NCBI GenBank assembly: GCA_022736535.1
Contig: DZCT01000228.1
Coordinates: 1 to 7,919 of the forward strand
DNA from: Desulfatirhabdium butyrativorans
GTDB lineage: Bacteria; Desulfobacterota; Desulfobacteria; Desulfobacterales; JAIFKL01
Length of the DNA stretch: 7,919 bases
Direction: 5' to 3'
Shown: piece by piece, positions 1 through 5,488 of the stretch
How the letters are laid out: each line of letters starts with the position of its first letter
How positions within the stretch are numbered: the stretch's first letter is position 1
Notes under the pieces: generated by a model
Database searches by the model: none
Seen by the model: the letters and a program-made list of their open reading frames with translations, nothing else
What the model was told of the DNA's origin: nothing
Position numbers and translations under genes: made by a program

Positions 1-711
1 TTGTCCGTCATATTGAGAGGACAGAACGTAAAGATAATCCCCTGATCTCACGAGGTCATGAACCGCAAAAGAAACAGATTTGCTTGGAGCCTGAGCCATC
101 TGTACGAAGTTGAATGTCGTACCGCCGTCATCAGAGTAATTGCATAAGAGGTTTGCATACTCTGAAGATACTGCCCAGACAACAGCCAGTTTTCCCTTTT
201 CCGCGGCAATATGGATTCCGGGATAACTATAGTAACCGCCGGCATTTAAGATATAGGGATCATAAAAGCTTTCGCCGTTGTTGACAGACCTCAGATAGAC
301 AATACGACAGGGCCATCCGATAGTATAGACCAGATGAACATAGGCACCGTCGGCAACAAAATTGTTCCATTCGGGCTTAAACTCAGAGTCATTCTGATTT
401 GCATCTTTGACTAACTGTCTCGGGCTTTCAAATGTAAACCCGCCGTCAGAGGAACGGGTGTAGTAGATAATATTATGAGAATAATCTTTCGACATTGCTT
501 TCCATGCAATATGGATATAAGAGCCGGAAACAGCCATTTTTACATACTGATGGTTATACTTTTCTTCCGGATCAGCCATAAGTGAGATATTTTGTATCCG
601 GTCGGAATAGTCTGCCGCAGCCTGCCCTATTTTCGGAAAGGCACAGCTAACAATCAAGACAGACAGCAACGCGGTAAACACAAACTTTGTTTTGCCTATT
701 TGCTTTATCAT
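1..711 (-). CDS. Exported Asp-box (BNR) repeat protein, partial at the left edge
   Basis: The reading frame starts at ATG 711 and stays open to base 1 (237 codons), so the C-terminus lies outside the window. AAGGAGG at 718-724 sits 6 nt before the ATG, which makes the start firm. The N-terminus is a signal sequence: Lys residues, then a hydrophobic stretch at about residues 10-22. IVSC (Cys23) is a relaxed lipobox, so a lipoprotein is possible. QAAA before Asp34 could instead be a signal peptidase I site. Three Asp-box motifs of the S-x-D-x-G-x-T-F type follow at residues 87-94 (SSDGGFTF), 142-149 (SVNNGESF, degenerate) and 193-200 (SDDGGTTF), spaced 51-55 residues. This spacing is typical of blades of a sialidase-like beta-propeller. 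Asp-boxes are structural and do not show enzyme activity. No sialidase catalytic motif (such as an N-terminal RIP motif) is visible. The substrate is unknown; the protein could be a glycan-binding or purely structural extracytoplasmic protein. Confidence 0.85.
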   Translation of the reverse strand, partial: MIKQIGKTKFVFTALLSVLIVSCAFPKIGQAAADYSDRIQNISLMADPEEKYNHQYVKMAVSGSYIHIAWKAMSKDYSHNIIYYTRSSDGGFTFESPRQLVKDANQNDSEFKPEWNNFVADGAYVHLVYTIGWPCRIVYLRSVNNGESFYDPYILNAGGYYSYPGIHIAAEKGKLAVVWAVSSEYANLLCNYSDDGGTTFNFVQMAQAPSKSVSFAVHDLVRSGDYLYVLSSQYDGQ

Positions 712-738
712 ACAGAGCCTCCTTTTCGTTGATTCACA

Positions 739-760
739 ATAGTGATCCACTTTTGTTTTT
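739..760 (+). repeat. Solitary terminal-repeat sequence of the MITE family
   Basis: ATAGTGATCCACTTTTG plus the T-run that follows matches 21 of 22 bases of the left end of the 269-bp element at 7529-7550; the only difference is G for C at the fourth base. No matching right end is visible in the next few hundred bases in the proper orientation. It is therefore either a relic end left after deletion or one end of an eroded copy. It lies just upstream of the ribosome binding site of the Asp-box gene, inside that gene's likely leader. Confidence 0.6.
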
Positions 761-798
761 GGTAGTCATGCAGTAATGGTGATTTCTTTGTTAATCAT

Positions 799-804
799 AT
801 TATA
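799..804 (-). promoter_or_regulatory. Possible -10 box for the Asp-box protein gene
   Basis: A perfect TATAAT reads on the minus strand about 90 nt upstream of the ATG at 711. No convincing -35 hexamer lies 16-18 nt upstream, so this is a weak promoter call. Confidence 0.25.
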
Positions 805-810
805 CATTGA

Positions 811-876
811 ATTTTCCACGAATACACACCAGTTTTTCACGAACTCAGCCACGAATTGCACGAATGAACACGAATA
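811..876 (+). repeat. CACGAA-type dispersed repeat cluster, left arm
   Basis: ACGAA occurs five times in about 60 bp. The last part, GCCACGAATTGCACGAATG at 849-867 and a few bases beyond, is mirrored in inverse orientation at 1052-1097. The two clusters bracket the 124-bp element at 926-1049. Similar sequences are common as intergenic repeats in environmental bacteria. No coding function is seen. Confidence 0.55.
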
Positions 877-925
877 AGGATGAAACCTATGTCCATTTTA
901 TTTAAAAAAAACAGATTTCTTTCAT

Positions 926-1049
926 ATAGTAATCCAATTTTGGTTTTTTACGGCATATTTTCTGCATACATGCCGTATTCCGCTTCCGGACAGCAGTCTG
1001 TGTATGTCTGTGTGCGTCTGCGGCAAAAAAAACAAAATCGGATCAGTAT
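926..1049 (+). mobile_element. MITE-like element, uninterrupted copy (124 bp)
   Basis: The ends are imperfect inverted repeats: ATAGTAATCCAATTTTGG on the left, and CGGATCAGTAT on the right reading as ATACTGATCCG in reverse complement. Both ends can be read as TA followed by STRATCC-type sequence, which suggests insertion at TA as in Tc1/mariner/IS630 elements (inference). The interior contains TTTTTTACGGCATATTTT near the left end and GTGTGCGTCTGCGGCAAAAA near the right end. Both are found, in reverse complement, at corresponding distances from the ends of the element at 7529-7797. There is no transposase frame, so the element would be non-autonomous. This copy lacks the 143-bp internal insertion of the right-hand copy. 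Confidence 0.7.
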
Positions 1050-1051
1050 AT

Positions 1052-1097
1052 TTTTCGTGTTTTCTCATTCGTGAGACAATTTGTGTTCATTCGTGGC
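1052..1097 (-). repeat. CACGAA-type dispersed repeat cluster, right arm
   Basis: TTCGTG/ATTCGTG motifs occur three times (TTTTCGTG, CATTCGTGAG, CATTCGTGGC). On the minus strand this begins GCCACGAATGAACAC, matching the pattern of the cluster at 811-876. It ends just before the stop codon of the CcsA-like gene. Together the two arms form a long imperfect inverted repeat around the MITE copy. Confidence 0.5.
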
Positions 1098-1109
1098 AAA
1101 AAAAACAGC

Positions 1110-1934
1110 TTACCATTTTGTAAATTCCCCGTGATGTCCTTTTAAAATAAAATTGACGCCGAAAAAGGTAAACAAAAGGACCGCAAATCCGATAACAGAG
1201 ACAATCGCGGCTTTCCGTCCCCGCCATCCCAGCGCAAGTCTGCCGTGAATCAGCGCGGCATACAGCATCCATGTGATGCCGGACCAGACTTCTTTCGGAT
1301 CCCAGGTCCACAATTTGCCCCAGATCAGGTTGGCATAGAGAAAACCGCTGATAAGTCCCAGCGTGAGCAATGTAAAACCGGAGATAATACAGGCATATCC
1401 TGTAGAATCCAAAAGCTCCAGCGAGGGCAGACGCCGGAAAAAAAAACCGTGAGTTTTGCTTTTAATCGAAGATTCCTGAATCAGATACAGAAATCCCACG
1501 CCGCATGCCAGCGCAAAAGCCGCTTCTCCCATAAATATGACAAGCACATGGAATATCAGCCAGAAATTGTTGAAAACAGTTTTTACCAGTACCGGCTCTT
1601 TCGGCATCGGCAACTGAGATGAAACAATCATAATCACGGTTGTCAGGGGCGCGGCGTATATGCCCAAAATCCTCAGATTGAACTTATACTGAAATGCCAG
1701 AAAAGCGCCGGCAATGGTCCATCCGGCAAGGGAAAGGGTTTCCTGAAGATTATGAATCGGAAATGTTCCCGATTTCACAAATCCGTAAGCGATAATTGCC
1801 GAATGACAGAAAAACCCCACTGCCAGCAGACAGCATCCTGCTTCATGCAGATAATTTTTCTGAATAAAGAGGTAGGCAAGATAAGCTGCCGTACTCAGCA
1901 TATAAAGCACAATGGTGATAATGATAAGTTCCAT
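1110..1934 (-). CDS. ccsA: CcsA/ResC-type cytochrome c assembly (haem lyase) membrane protein
   Basis: In system II cytochrome c maturation, CcsA/ResC works with CcsB/ResB to move haem across the membrane and attach it to apocytochrome c. The 274-residue protein has about eight hydrophobic segments. The tryptophan-rich WWD signature lies near residues 203-222: W205, W209, W211-D212-P-K-E, W217 and W222. Candidate haem-ligand histidines are H129 (IFHV), H230 (LIHGRL) and H267/H268 in the GVNFILKGHHGEF tail, the position where family members carry VNxxLxGLHS. The start is chosen at 1934 because AAGGAG at 1944-1949 is 9 nt away. The in-frame ATG at 1940 would be only 3 nt from it. The gene begins 22 nt after the stop of the precorrin-2 dehydrogenase gene, so the two are probably one transcript. 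HemX-like proteins share this fold, so a role in haem synthesis rather than cytochrome assembly cannot be excluded. Confidence 0.88.
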   Translation of the reverse strand: MELIIITIVLYMLSTAAYLAYLFIQKNYLHEAGCCLLAVGFFCHSAIIAYGFVKSGTFPIHNLQETLSLAGWTIAGAFLAFQYKFNLRILGIYAAPLTTVIMIVSSQLPMPKEPVLVKTVFNNFWLIFHVLVIFMGEAAFALACGVGFLYLIQESSIKSKTHGFFFRRLPSLELLDSTGYACIISGFTLLTLGLISGFLYANLIWGKLWTWDPKEVWSGITWMLYAALIHGRLALGWRGRKAAIVSVIGFAVLLFTFFGVNFILKGHHGEFTKW

Positions 1935-1956
1935 CCGCATTCACTCCTTCTGGAGT

Positions 1957-2622
1957 TTAGTCCCTGTTTTTCATCAGCGAATCAAAATCATATCCTTTTC
2001 CGAGAACATCGGAGAGCAGACGGTTTATCTCCTCTTTTTTGTCCTCCCGGATCATTTCAAGCAGTCCTTTTTTGATTAATTTTTCAAAAATGGGTTTGTG
2101 TTCTTCCGGCGCATGATTTTTCATCAGAAGTTTTTTGCGTATCTCGCCCATGACTTGAAGAAAATCGGCGTATTCTTCTCCGAACTGAATCTCCAGCTCC
2201 TTCCGAAGCTTTTTGGCAAAAGCGGGACTTTTTCCCGAAGTGGAAATGGCAATTGTCAAATCCCCCCGGCTGACAACGGAGGGCAGGATAAAATTGCAGG
2301 CTTCGGGGCGGTCGGCGATGTTGCACAGTTTCCCGATGCGCTCGGCTTCGGAATATATCCGCCAGTTCAATTCTTTCTTATCGGTTGCGCCGATGACCAG
2401 AAACATGCCGTTCATGTCCGAAGACTGATAATGCCGCTGTTTTACGACAATGACCTTCTGATCGGCAAGTTCACGCAGTTCCGGTGTGATCTGAGGGCTG
2501 ACAACCGTTACCATCGCGCCGCAGTCTGTCAGCGTCATGACTTTGCGCGTGGCAACGCTTCCGCCCCCCACCACCAGACACCGGCGGTTTCTTATGTCAA
2601 GGTTTATCGGATAATATCTCAT
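1957..2622 (-). CDS. Precorrin-2 dehydrogenase (SirC/Met8p/CysG N-terminal type)
   Basis: The enzyme oxidises precorrin-2 to sirohydrochlorin with NAD+, en route to sirohaem or, in sulfate reducers, alternative haem synthesis. The 221-residue protein opens with YYPINLDIRNRRCLVVGGG, the typical start of the family. A Rossmann GGGSVATRK loop sits at residues 19-27 and binds NAD. CNIADRPEACNF follows at 100-111, where Asp104 lines up with the catalytic Asp of CysG/Met8p. The family block ISTSGKSPAFAKKLRKELE is at 126-144. A helical C-terminal tail to residue 221 makes it Met8p-like in length. There is no SUMT methyltransferase domain, so it is not full-length CysG. The ATG at 2622 gives the canonical N-terminus, although no strong Shine-Dalgarno precedes it. 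Sirohaem is the cofactor of dissimilatory sulfite reductase, which fits the proposed lifestyle but does not prove it. Confidence 0.9.
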   Translation of the reverse strand: MRYYPINLDIRNRRCLVVGGGSVATRKVMTLTDCGAMVTVVSPQITPELRELADQKVIVVKQRHYQSSDMNGMFLVIGATDKKELNWRIYSEAERIGKLCNIADRPEACNFILPSVVSRGDLTIAISTSGKSPAFAKKLRKELEIQFGEEYADFLQVMGEIRKKLLMKNHAPEEHKPIFEKLIKKGLLEMIREDKKEEINRLLSDVLGKGYDFDSLMKNRD

Positions 2623-2650
2623 ATATCTGTCTGTTTTATAAATATTAAAA

Positions 2651-2756
2651 GAGATTCTTCGCTCCGCTCAGAATGACAGAAAGCTCTTCTTTGCGCTCTT
2701 TGCGCCGCTACGGGAAACAGATTTCTCGCAAAGTACGCAGAGAACGCAAAGAAAAA
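2651..2756 (+). repeat. Dispersed intergenic repeats (TTCGCTCCGCTC and CTTTGCG families)
   Basis: ATTCTTCGCTCCGCTCAGAA at 2654-2673 is an imperfect hairpin (ATTCT/AGAAT arms, 2654-2674) of a type seen repeatedly in environmental genomes. It is followed by CTTCTTTGCGCTCTTTGCG and, further on, the inverse-like CGCAGAGAACGCAAAGAAAA. The segment 2706-2733 (starting CGCTACGGGAAACA, ending TTCTCGCAAAG) recurs at 2836-2863 with 24 of 28 bases identical. There is no open frame and no clear terminator. Confidence 0.55.
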
Positions 2757-2775
2757 CTCTGACGATTTAAAAAAA

Positions 2776-2796
2776 TGTCAAATCTTTATTTTCATC
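2776..2796 (-). repeat. Extra copy of the 3' end of the hydrolase gene (21 bp)
   Basis: On the minus strand, GATGAAAATAAAGATTTGAC plus one more base matches 20 of 21 bases of 2870-2890, which contains the last codons and stop of the hydrolase gene. The two copies flank the 73-bp repeat at 2797-2869, as a long target-site duplication would. A chance duplication is possible but unlikely at this length. Confidence 0.6.
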
Positions 2797-2869
2797 TTAT
2801 GCTTCTTTGCGCCCTTTGCGAGAAACAATTGCTTCCGCTACGAGAAACAATTCTCTCGCAAAGAAGAGT
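2797..2869 (+). repeat. 73-bp CTTTGCG-family repeat between two 21-bp duplicates
   Basis: The unit has inverted ends, CTTCTTTGCG (2802-2811) and CGCAAAGAAG (2857-2866). It also has an internal direct repeat CGAGAAACAATT at 2819-2830 and 2841-2852. It shares a 28-base block with the neighbouring repeat at 2706-2733. It lies directly after the stop of the hydrolase gene and could fold as a hairpin in its transcript. Confidence 0.55.
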
Positions 2870-2871
2870 TG

Positions 2872-3657
2872 TCAAATCTTAATTTTCATCAAATCTTCCG
2901 CCAGCAGCAGGGGACCGGAATAGGTTTTACGGCATTGTTTTTCAATGTCGGCATTCTCGCACACAGGATAAAAATGCGTCAGCACCAATTTTCCGACATT
3001 GGCTTTTGTCGCAATTTCACCGGCAAGCGAGGGCGTGAGATGTCCTCTGACCTTCAATTCATCCGGAAAAGCAGATTCGCAGATCAGCAGTTCCGCATCT
3101 TTTGCAAGCGAAATGAGATTTTTGCTGAAATCCGTGTCGCCGGAATAAACGACCGATGCGCCCTCAGCATCGGTGATCCGGTAAGCAATGCTTTCCCTGT
3201 TGTGTTCTGTCGGAGCCGACGCCACCGTGAAATTGTCAAATTTGCGGACATCCGGTCCTCTGTTGTCAAGTTCGACAATATGCAGCAAACCCGGATGAAG
3301 TTCTATCCAGTGACCATAGACATTTTTCAGCTTTCCGTAAAAATCTGAAAATCCTGTTCCGCCCACAAGGGTCAGCGGATATTTTCGCAGAGAACCGTCA
3401 GCATATTTATTGGCAAATAAAAATGAAGCCAGTTCGCCGCTGTGATCCGGATGAAGGTGGCTGAAAAAAATAAAGGAAATCTCAAAAATGCTTGTATCTG
3501 CCTGCAACAGCCGGGACATGATGCCGGGTCCGCAGTCAAACACCAGATTTTCGCCGCCGGTCTCCATCAGCACGGAACAGGGATTCCGTCTGAGCGACGG
3601 AACGCATGTGCCTGAACCGAGTATGGTCACACAGATGCCGTTTTTCTCTAAATTCAT
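2872..3657 (-). CDS. RNase Z-like metallo-beta-lactamase-fold hydrolase
   Basis: The 261-residue protein carries the zinc-binding set of the fold: FSHLHPDHSG with H67, H69, D71 and H72; EHN with H152; GDTD with D174; GHLT with H206; and THFYP with H228. The opening ITILGSGT-like strand (residues 9-17 here, CVTILGSGT) and DCGPG at 41-45 are typical of RNase Z and related phosphodiesterases. The long flexible arm of true tRNase Z is not obvious, and GHLT replaces the usual HST/AHST motif. It may therefore process tRNA 3' ends or cleave another phosphodiester. Either is family inference. The ATG at 3657 gives the expected N-terminus; the ribosome site is poor. A 21-bp copy of its final codons lies 94 bp downstream, and repeat DNA of 249 bp separates it from the precorrin gene, so co-transcription with that unit is uncertain. 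Confidence 0.85.
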   Translation of the reverse strand: MNLEKNGICVTILGSGTCVPSLRRNPCSVLMETGGENLVFDCGPGIMSRLLQADTSIFEISFIFFSHLHPDHSGELASFLFANKYADGSLRKYPLTLVGGTGFSDFYGKLKNVYGHWIELHPGLLHIVELDNRGPDVRKFDNFTVASAPTEHNRESIAYRITDAEGASVVYSGDTDFSKNLISLAKDAELLICESAFPDELKVRGHLTPSLAGEIATKANVGKLVLTHFYPVCENADIEKQCRKTYSGPLLLAEDLMKIKI

Positions 3658-3719
3658 AGCATATTACAAGTTCCGACCGAAACCGTCCTCCGGAAACCGA
3701 GTTTTTTTGATAAACCCGA

Positions 3720-3767
3720 TTTCTGATAAAAATCAGAAAGTTGCTGTCTGAAGGGGCAATTTGCCCC
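3720..3767 (+). repeat. Two short hairpins in the intergenic region
   Basis: An 8-bp stem with a 4-base loop is formed by TTTCTGAT AAAA ATCAGAAA-like arms (3720-3727 and 3732-3739). A near-loopless palindrome GGGGCAA-T-TTGCCCC follows at 3753-3767. Neither is followed by a T-run on either strand, so neither is a convincing terminator. They lie between the divergent hydrolase (minus) and NlpC/P60 (plus) genes. The rest of 3658-3892 shows no gene and no clear promoter. Confidence 0.4.
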
Positions 3768-3892
3768 CTCAAAATACTCTCTTTGCCCCATTGATTGTTT
3801 CTACAGTTTTATGGGAATGAATAGCAAATTTTTTTAAAGAAGTTCTTTTGAAATTTTTTAAAAACATATCAGCAAACCGCAAAGGAGATATA

Positions 3893-4660
3893 ATGGATTC
3901 AGCATATTGTCAAAATTCTCTCAGAAATGCCCGCCTCCGAATATCCGCTTTATTTCTCAAATTTATCGTTGTTATGCTGTTGTCTGTCAGCGCCTGTTCC
4001 TGTATCTCAGTTACAGAAACAGAAAATTTTCAGAGCGTTTATTCAAAACAGCTTATTATACATAAAGTCGGTCTGAAAAACAATGATATTGACAGGAAAC
4101 GAAATAAAAATTCCGAACAAAATGAAAATACAGACGAAAATGTATTGCAACGATTTCTGTATGATGCTCATAAAAATTATCATCATAAAAATTCTGATTT
4201 TTATGCGCGATATTCAGAAAAATTCGGCATCGCCTTTGACGGCACAGAGAACAGAGATTTGCTGATGACAGCGGATGAATGGCTGGGAACCGGATACCGT
4301 CTGGGGGGAGAATCCAAAAGCGGAATAGACTGTTCCGCGCTGGTTCAGGTCATTTGCAAAAAGGTTTTCGGCGTCAAAATAAGCCGGACCGTCAGCGAAA
4401 TATTCAAAAAGGATTTGAAACCTGTTGAAATAGAATCATTGCAGCCGGGCGATATTCTGTGTTTCAAAAGCAAAGGCAGAAAAATTTCGCATATCGGCAT
4501 GTATCTGAAAGATGAGAAATTTGTCCATGCAAGCCGCAAACGGGGCGTCAGCATTAACGCCCTCAGCGAAAATTATTACCGGAAAAGATTTGCCTTTGCC
4601 GGACGCGTGGCTGGGTCGCGGTCAGTAAAAAAAACATTCACATCAAAGCTCGGCAAATAA
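3893..4660 (+). CDS. NlpC/P60-family lipoprotein, probable cell-wall endopeptidase
   Basis: The C-terminal half is an NlpC/P60 cysteine peptidase domain, the fold of Spr/MepS-type enzymes that cut peptidoglycan stem peptides. The catalytic Cys is C147 in GIDCSALVQ, the His is H200 in ISHIGMYL, and a third polar residue is H212 in FVHAS. The LQPGDILCF motif at 183-191 is also typical. The N-terminus has a hydrophobic segment at about 17-34 ending in the lipobox VSAC (C35), so it is probably an outer-membrane or inner-membrane lipoprotein facing the periplasm. A low-complexity Asn/Lys/Glu-rich linker spans about residues 62-105. The start at 3893 is fixed by AAAGGAG at 3881-3887, 5 nt upstream; the frame is open further upstream but without a good start. 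The gene stands alone on the plus strand. At 255 residues it is somewhat longer than MepS because of the linker. Confidence 0.88.
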   Translation: MDSAYCQNSLRNARLRISALFLKFIVVMLLSVSACSCISVTETENFQSVYSKQLIIHKVGLKNNDIDRKRNKNSEQNENTDENVLQRFLYDAHKNYHHKNSDFYARYSEKFGIAFDGTENRDLLMTADEWLGTGYRLGGESKSGIDCSALVQVICKKVFGVKISRTVSEIFKKDLKPVEIESLQPGDILCFKSKGRKISHIGMYLKDEKFVHASRKRGVSINALSENYYRKRFAFAGRVAGSRSVKKTFTSKLGK

Positions 4661-4667
4661 TCGTCAG

Positions 4668-4830
4668 GAGTTACGCAGTTGTGATTCTCGTTTTTCTCGT
4701 TCTCACGCGGAGCGTGGGAACGTCCCCGTCCGTTCCGGGGAGGACGCGGAGCGTCCGGGCTGCATTCCCACGCGGAGCGTGGGAACGAGAATCAACTGCG
4801 TAATCAACTGCGTAATCAACTGCGTAACTC
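4668..4830 (+). repeat. Hairpin-rich inverted-repeat element with three GGA-loop stems
   Basis: The outer arms GAGTTACGCAGTTG (4668-4681) and CAACTGCGTAACTC (4817-4830) are perfect inverse complements of 14 bp. Inside are three hairpins, each with the core ACGC-GGA-GCGT. They lie at 4700-4720 (TTCTCACGC/GCGTGGGAA, one mismatch), 4742-4756 (GGACGC/GCGTCC) and 4765-4785 (TTCCCACGC/GCGTGGGAA, perfect 9 bp). The stems differ in sequence but keep pairing. The element starts 7 nt after the stop of the NlpC/P60 gene, so on the transcript it could stabilise the 3' end or slow polymerase. It also lies downstream of the convergent minus-strand pair, between the two 3' ends. No reading frame is convincing. 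Confidence 0.65.
4791..4826 (+). repeat. 12-bp tandem repeat, three perfect copies
   Basis: ATCAACTGCGTA is repeated exactly three times within the right arm of the inverted-repeat element. Only one copy is needed to pair with the left arm, so the right arm appears to have expanded by slippage. Confidence 0.85.
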
Positions 4831-4852
4831 GTACAAGTTATCCCGGATTTCT

Positions 4853-5185
4853 TTATTCCATGAAAAAGCCCGGAGTATATTTACAATCATGCAGAGCTGG
4901 AATATCCGCATTGCACAAGTTGCCGGATGGCAGGCTTTCGACAGATTTCCCCAATTCATATAATTTTTCAGGGGCAACATCCGCTCCGTTGGGCCAGCAA
5001 ACGGTATTCAAATCAATAAAAAAGTTTTTGAAATATGTCTTATCTTTCAAAGGGGAAAAGACCCCTTTTCTTTTTACATAAGATTCAAAATCAACCGCCT
5101 TTGTCTGACCGTCGTTGAAAGTTATTTGAATCAGATAATCTTTCAGATACACGGCATCAGTTACATGCAGTATAAAATCTTTCAT
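4853..5185 (-). CDS. DUF2442 domain protein, partner of the DUF4160 protein
   Basis: The 110-residue protein matches the DUF2442 pattern: VTDAVYLKDYLIQITFNDG (residues about 7-25), a mid-region VFSPLKDKTYFKNFFID, and the diagnostic VCWPNGADVAPEKLYEL. Members usually end soon after the WPNGAD block. Here about 30 further residues follow, ending in PGFFME, so the C-terminal extension is unusual. The start at 5185 is chosen because AGGAG at 5191-5195 lies 5 nt upstream. A longer frame to 5284 would overlap the preceding gene in another frame. The gene starts 8 nt after the DUF4160 stop, and the Shine-Dalgarno overlaps that stop, implying coupled translation. DUF4160-DUF2442 pairs are common and are often suggested to be toxin-antitoxin-like. 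The biochemical roles are unknown to me. Confidence 0.85.
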   Translation of the reverse strand: MKDFILHVTDAVYLKDYLIQITFNDGQTKAVDFESYVKRKGVFSPLKDKTYFKNFFIDLNTVCWPNGADVAPEKLYELGKSVESLPSGNLCNADIPALHDCKYTPGFFME

Positions 5186-5193
5186 GTCAACTC

Positions 5194-5451
5194 CTAACGT
5201 AAAGGTTTTATCCAGTTCAGAGGCATATCGCTGACAGACCTTTCCCAGTTTTTGTGCAATTCGTCCTGATTCAGTTCTGTCCATTCTTTGACAAGTTTTA
5301 ATGCTCTCGGCGGCATTGCGCCTTTGATCAATTCTCCGTCAAGACTGAACATACAGTCATTTCCATCATATTGTGCATGAAAATGGGGCGGCGGATGGTC
5401 ATCATAGTACATATAAATGACAATTCCAAAAAACATTGATATTCTCGGCAT
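5194..5451 (-). CDS. DUF4160 domain protein
   Basis: The 85-residue protein is a textbook DUF4160: MPRISMFFGIVIYMYYDDH, then PPPHFHAQYDG, a SLDGELIKGAMPPRALKLV block, and an EWTELNQDELHKNWE tail. The HPPPHFHA segment (around residues 19-26) is the family's conserved His-rich motif, perhaps a metal or active site (inference). Full length relative to the family. The ATG at 5451 matches the canonical N-terminus. Only a weak AAGGA lies about 14-18 nt upstream, so translation may be inefficient. It is the first gene of the two-gene unit with DUF2442. Upstream lies a 10-bp tandem repeat whose minus-strand sequence contains TAATAT, a possible -10-like element. Confidence 0.88.
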   Translation of the reverse strand: MPRISMFFGIVIYMYYDDHPPPHFHAQYDGNDCMFSLDGELIKGAMPPRALKLVKEWTELNQDELHKNWERSVSDMPLNWIKPLR

Positions 5452-5468
5452 AATTTTTTATCTATCCT

Positions 5469-5488
5469 TATATTACCCTATATTACCC
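5469..5488 (-). repeat. 10-bp direct repeat upstream of the DUF4160 gene
   Basis: TATATTACCC occurs twice in perfect tandem on the plus strand (GGGTAATATA twice on the minus strand). It covers the end of the acetyltransferase remnant and lies 18-37 nt before the DUF4160 start. It could be a repressor site for an autoregulated pair, or simple slippage. The sequence cannot distinguish these. Confidence 0.5.

Noticed and set aside
880..1074. 64-codon plus-strand frame
   Set aside because: It lies across the MITE copy and simple repeats and has no ribosome site or recognisable protein pattern.
2098..2676. Long plus-strand frame of 192 codons opposite the precorrin-2 dehydrogenase gene
   Set aside because: The minus-strand protein has clear family motifs; the plus-strand frame has none and is a shadow.
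2651..2869. CRISPR array
   Set aside because: The repeats are irregular in length, spacing and orientation, are imperfect, and have no uniform spacers.
3753..3767. GGGGCAA/TTGCCCC palindrome as a rho-independent terminator
   Set aside because: It has a one-base centre and no following T-run on either strand.
4779..5081. Plus-strand frame with INCV repeats
   Set aside because: The repeats are the 12-bp tandem DNA repeat, and the rest is antisense to the DUF2442 gene.
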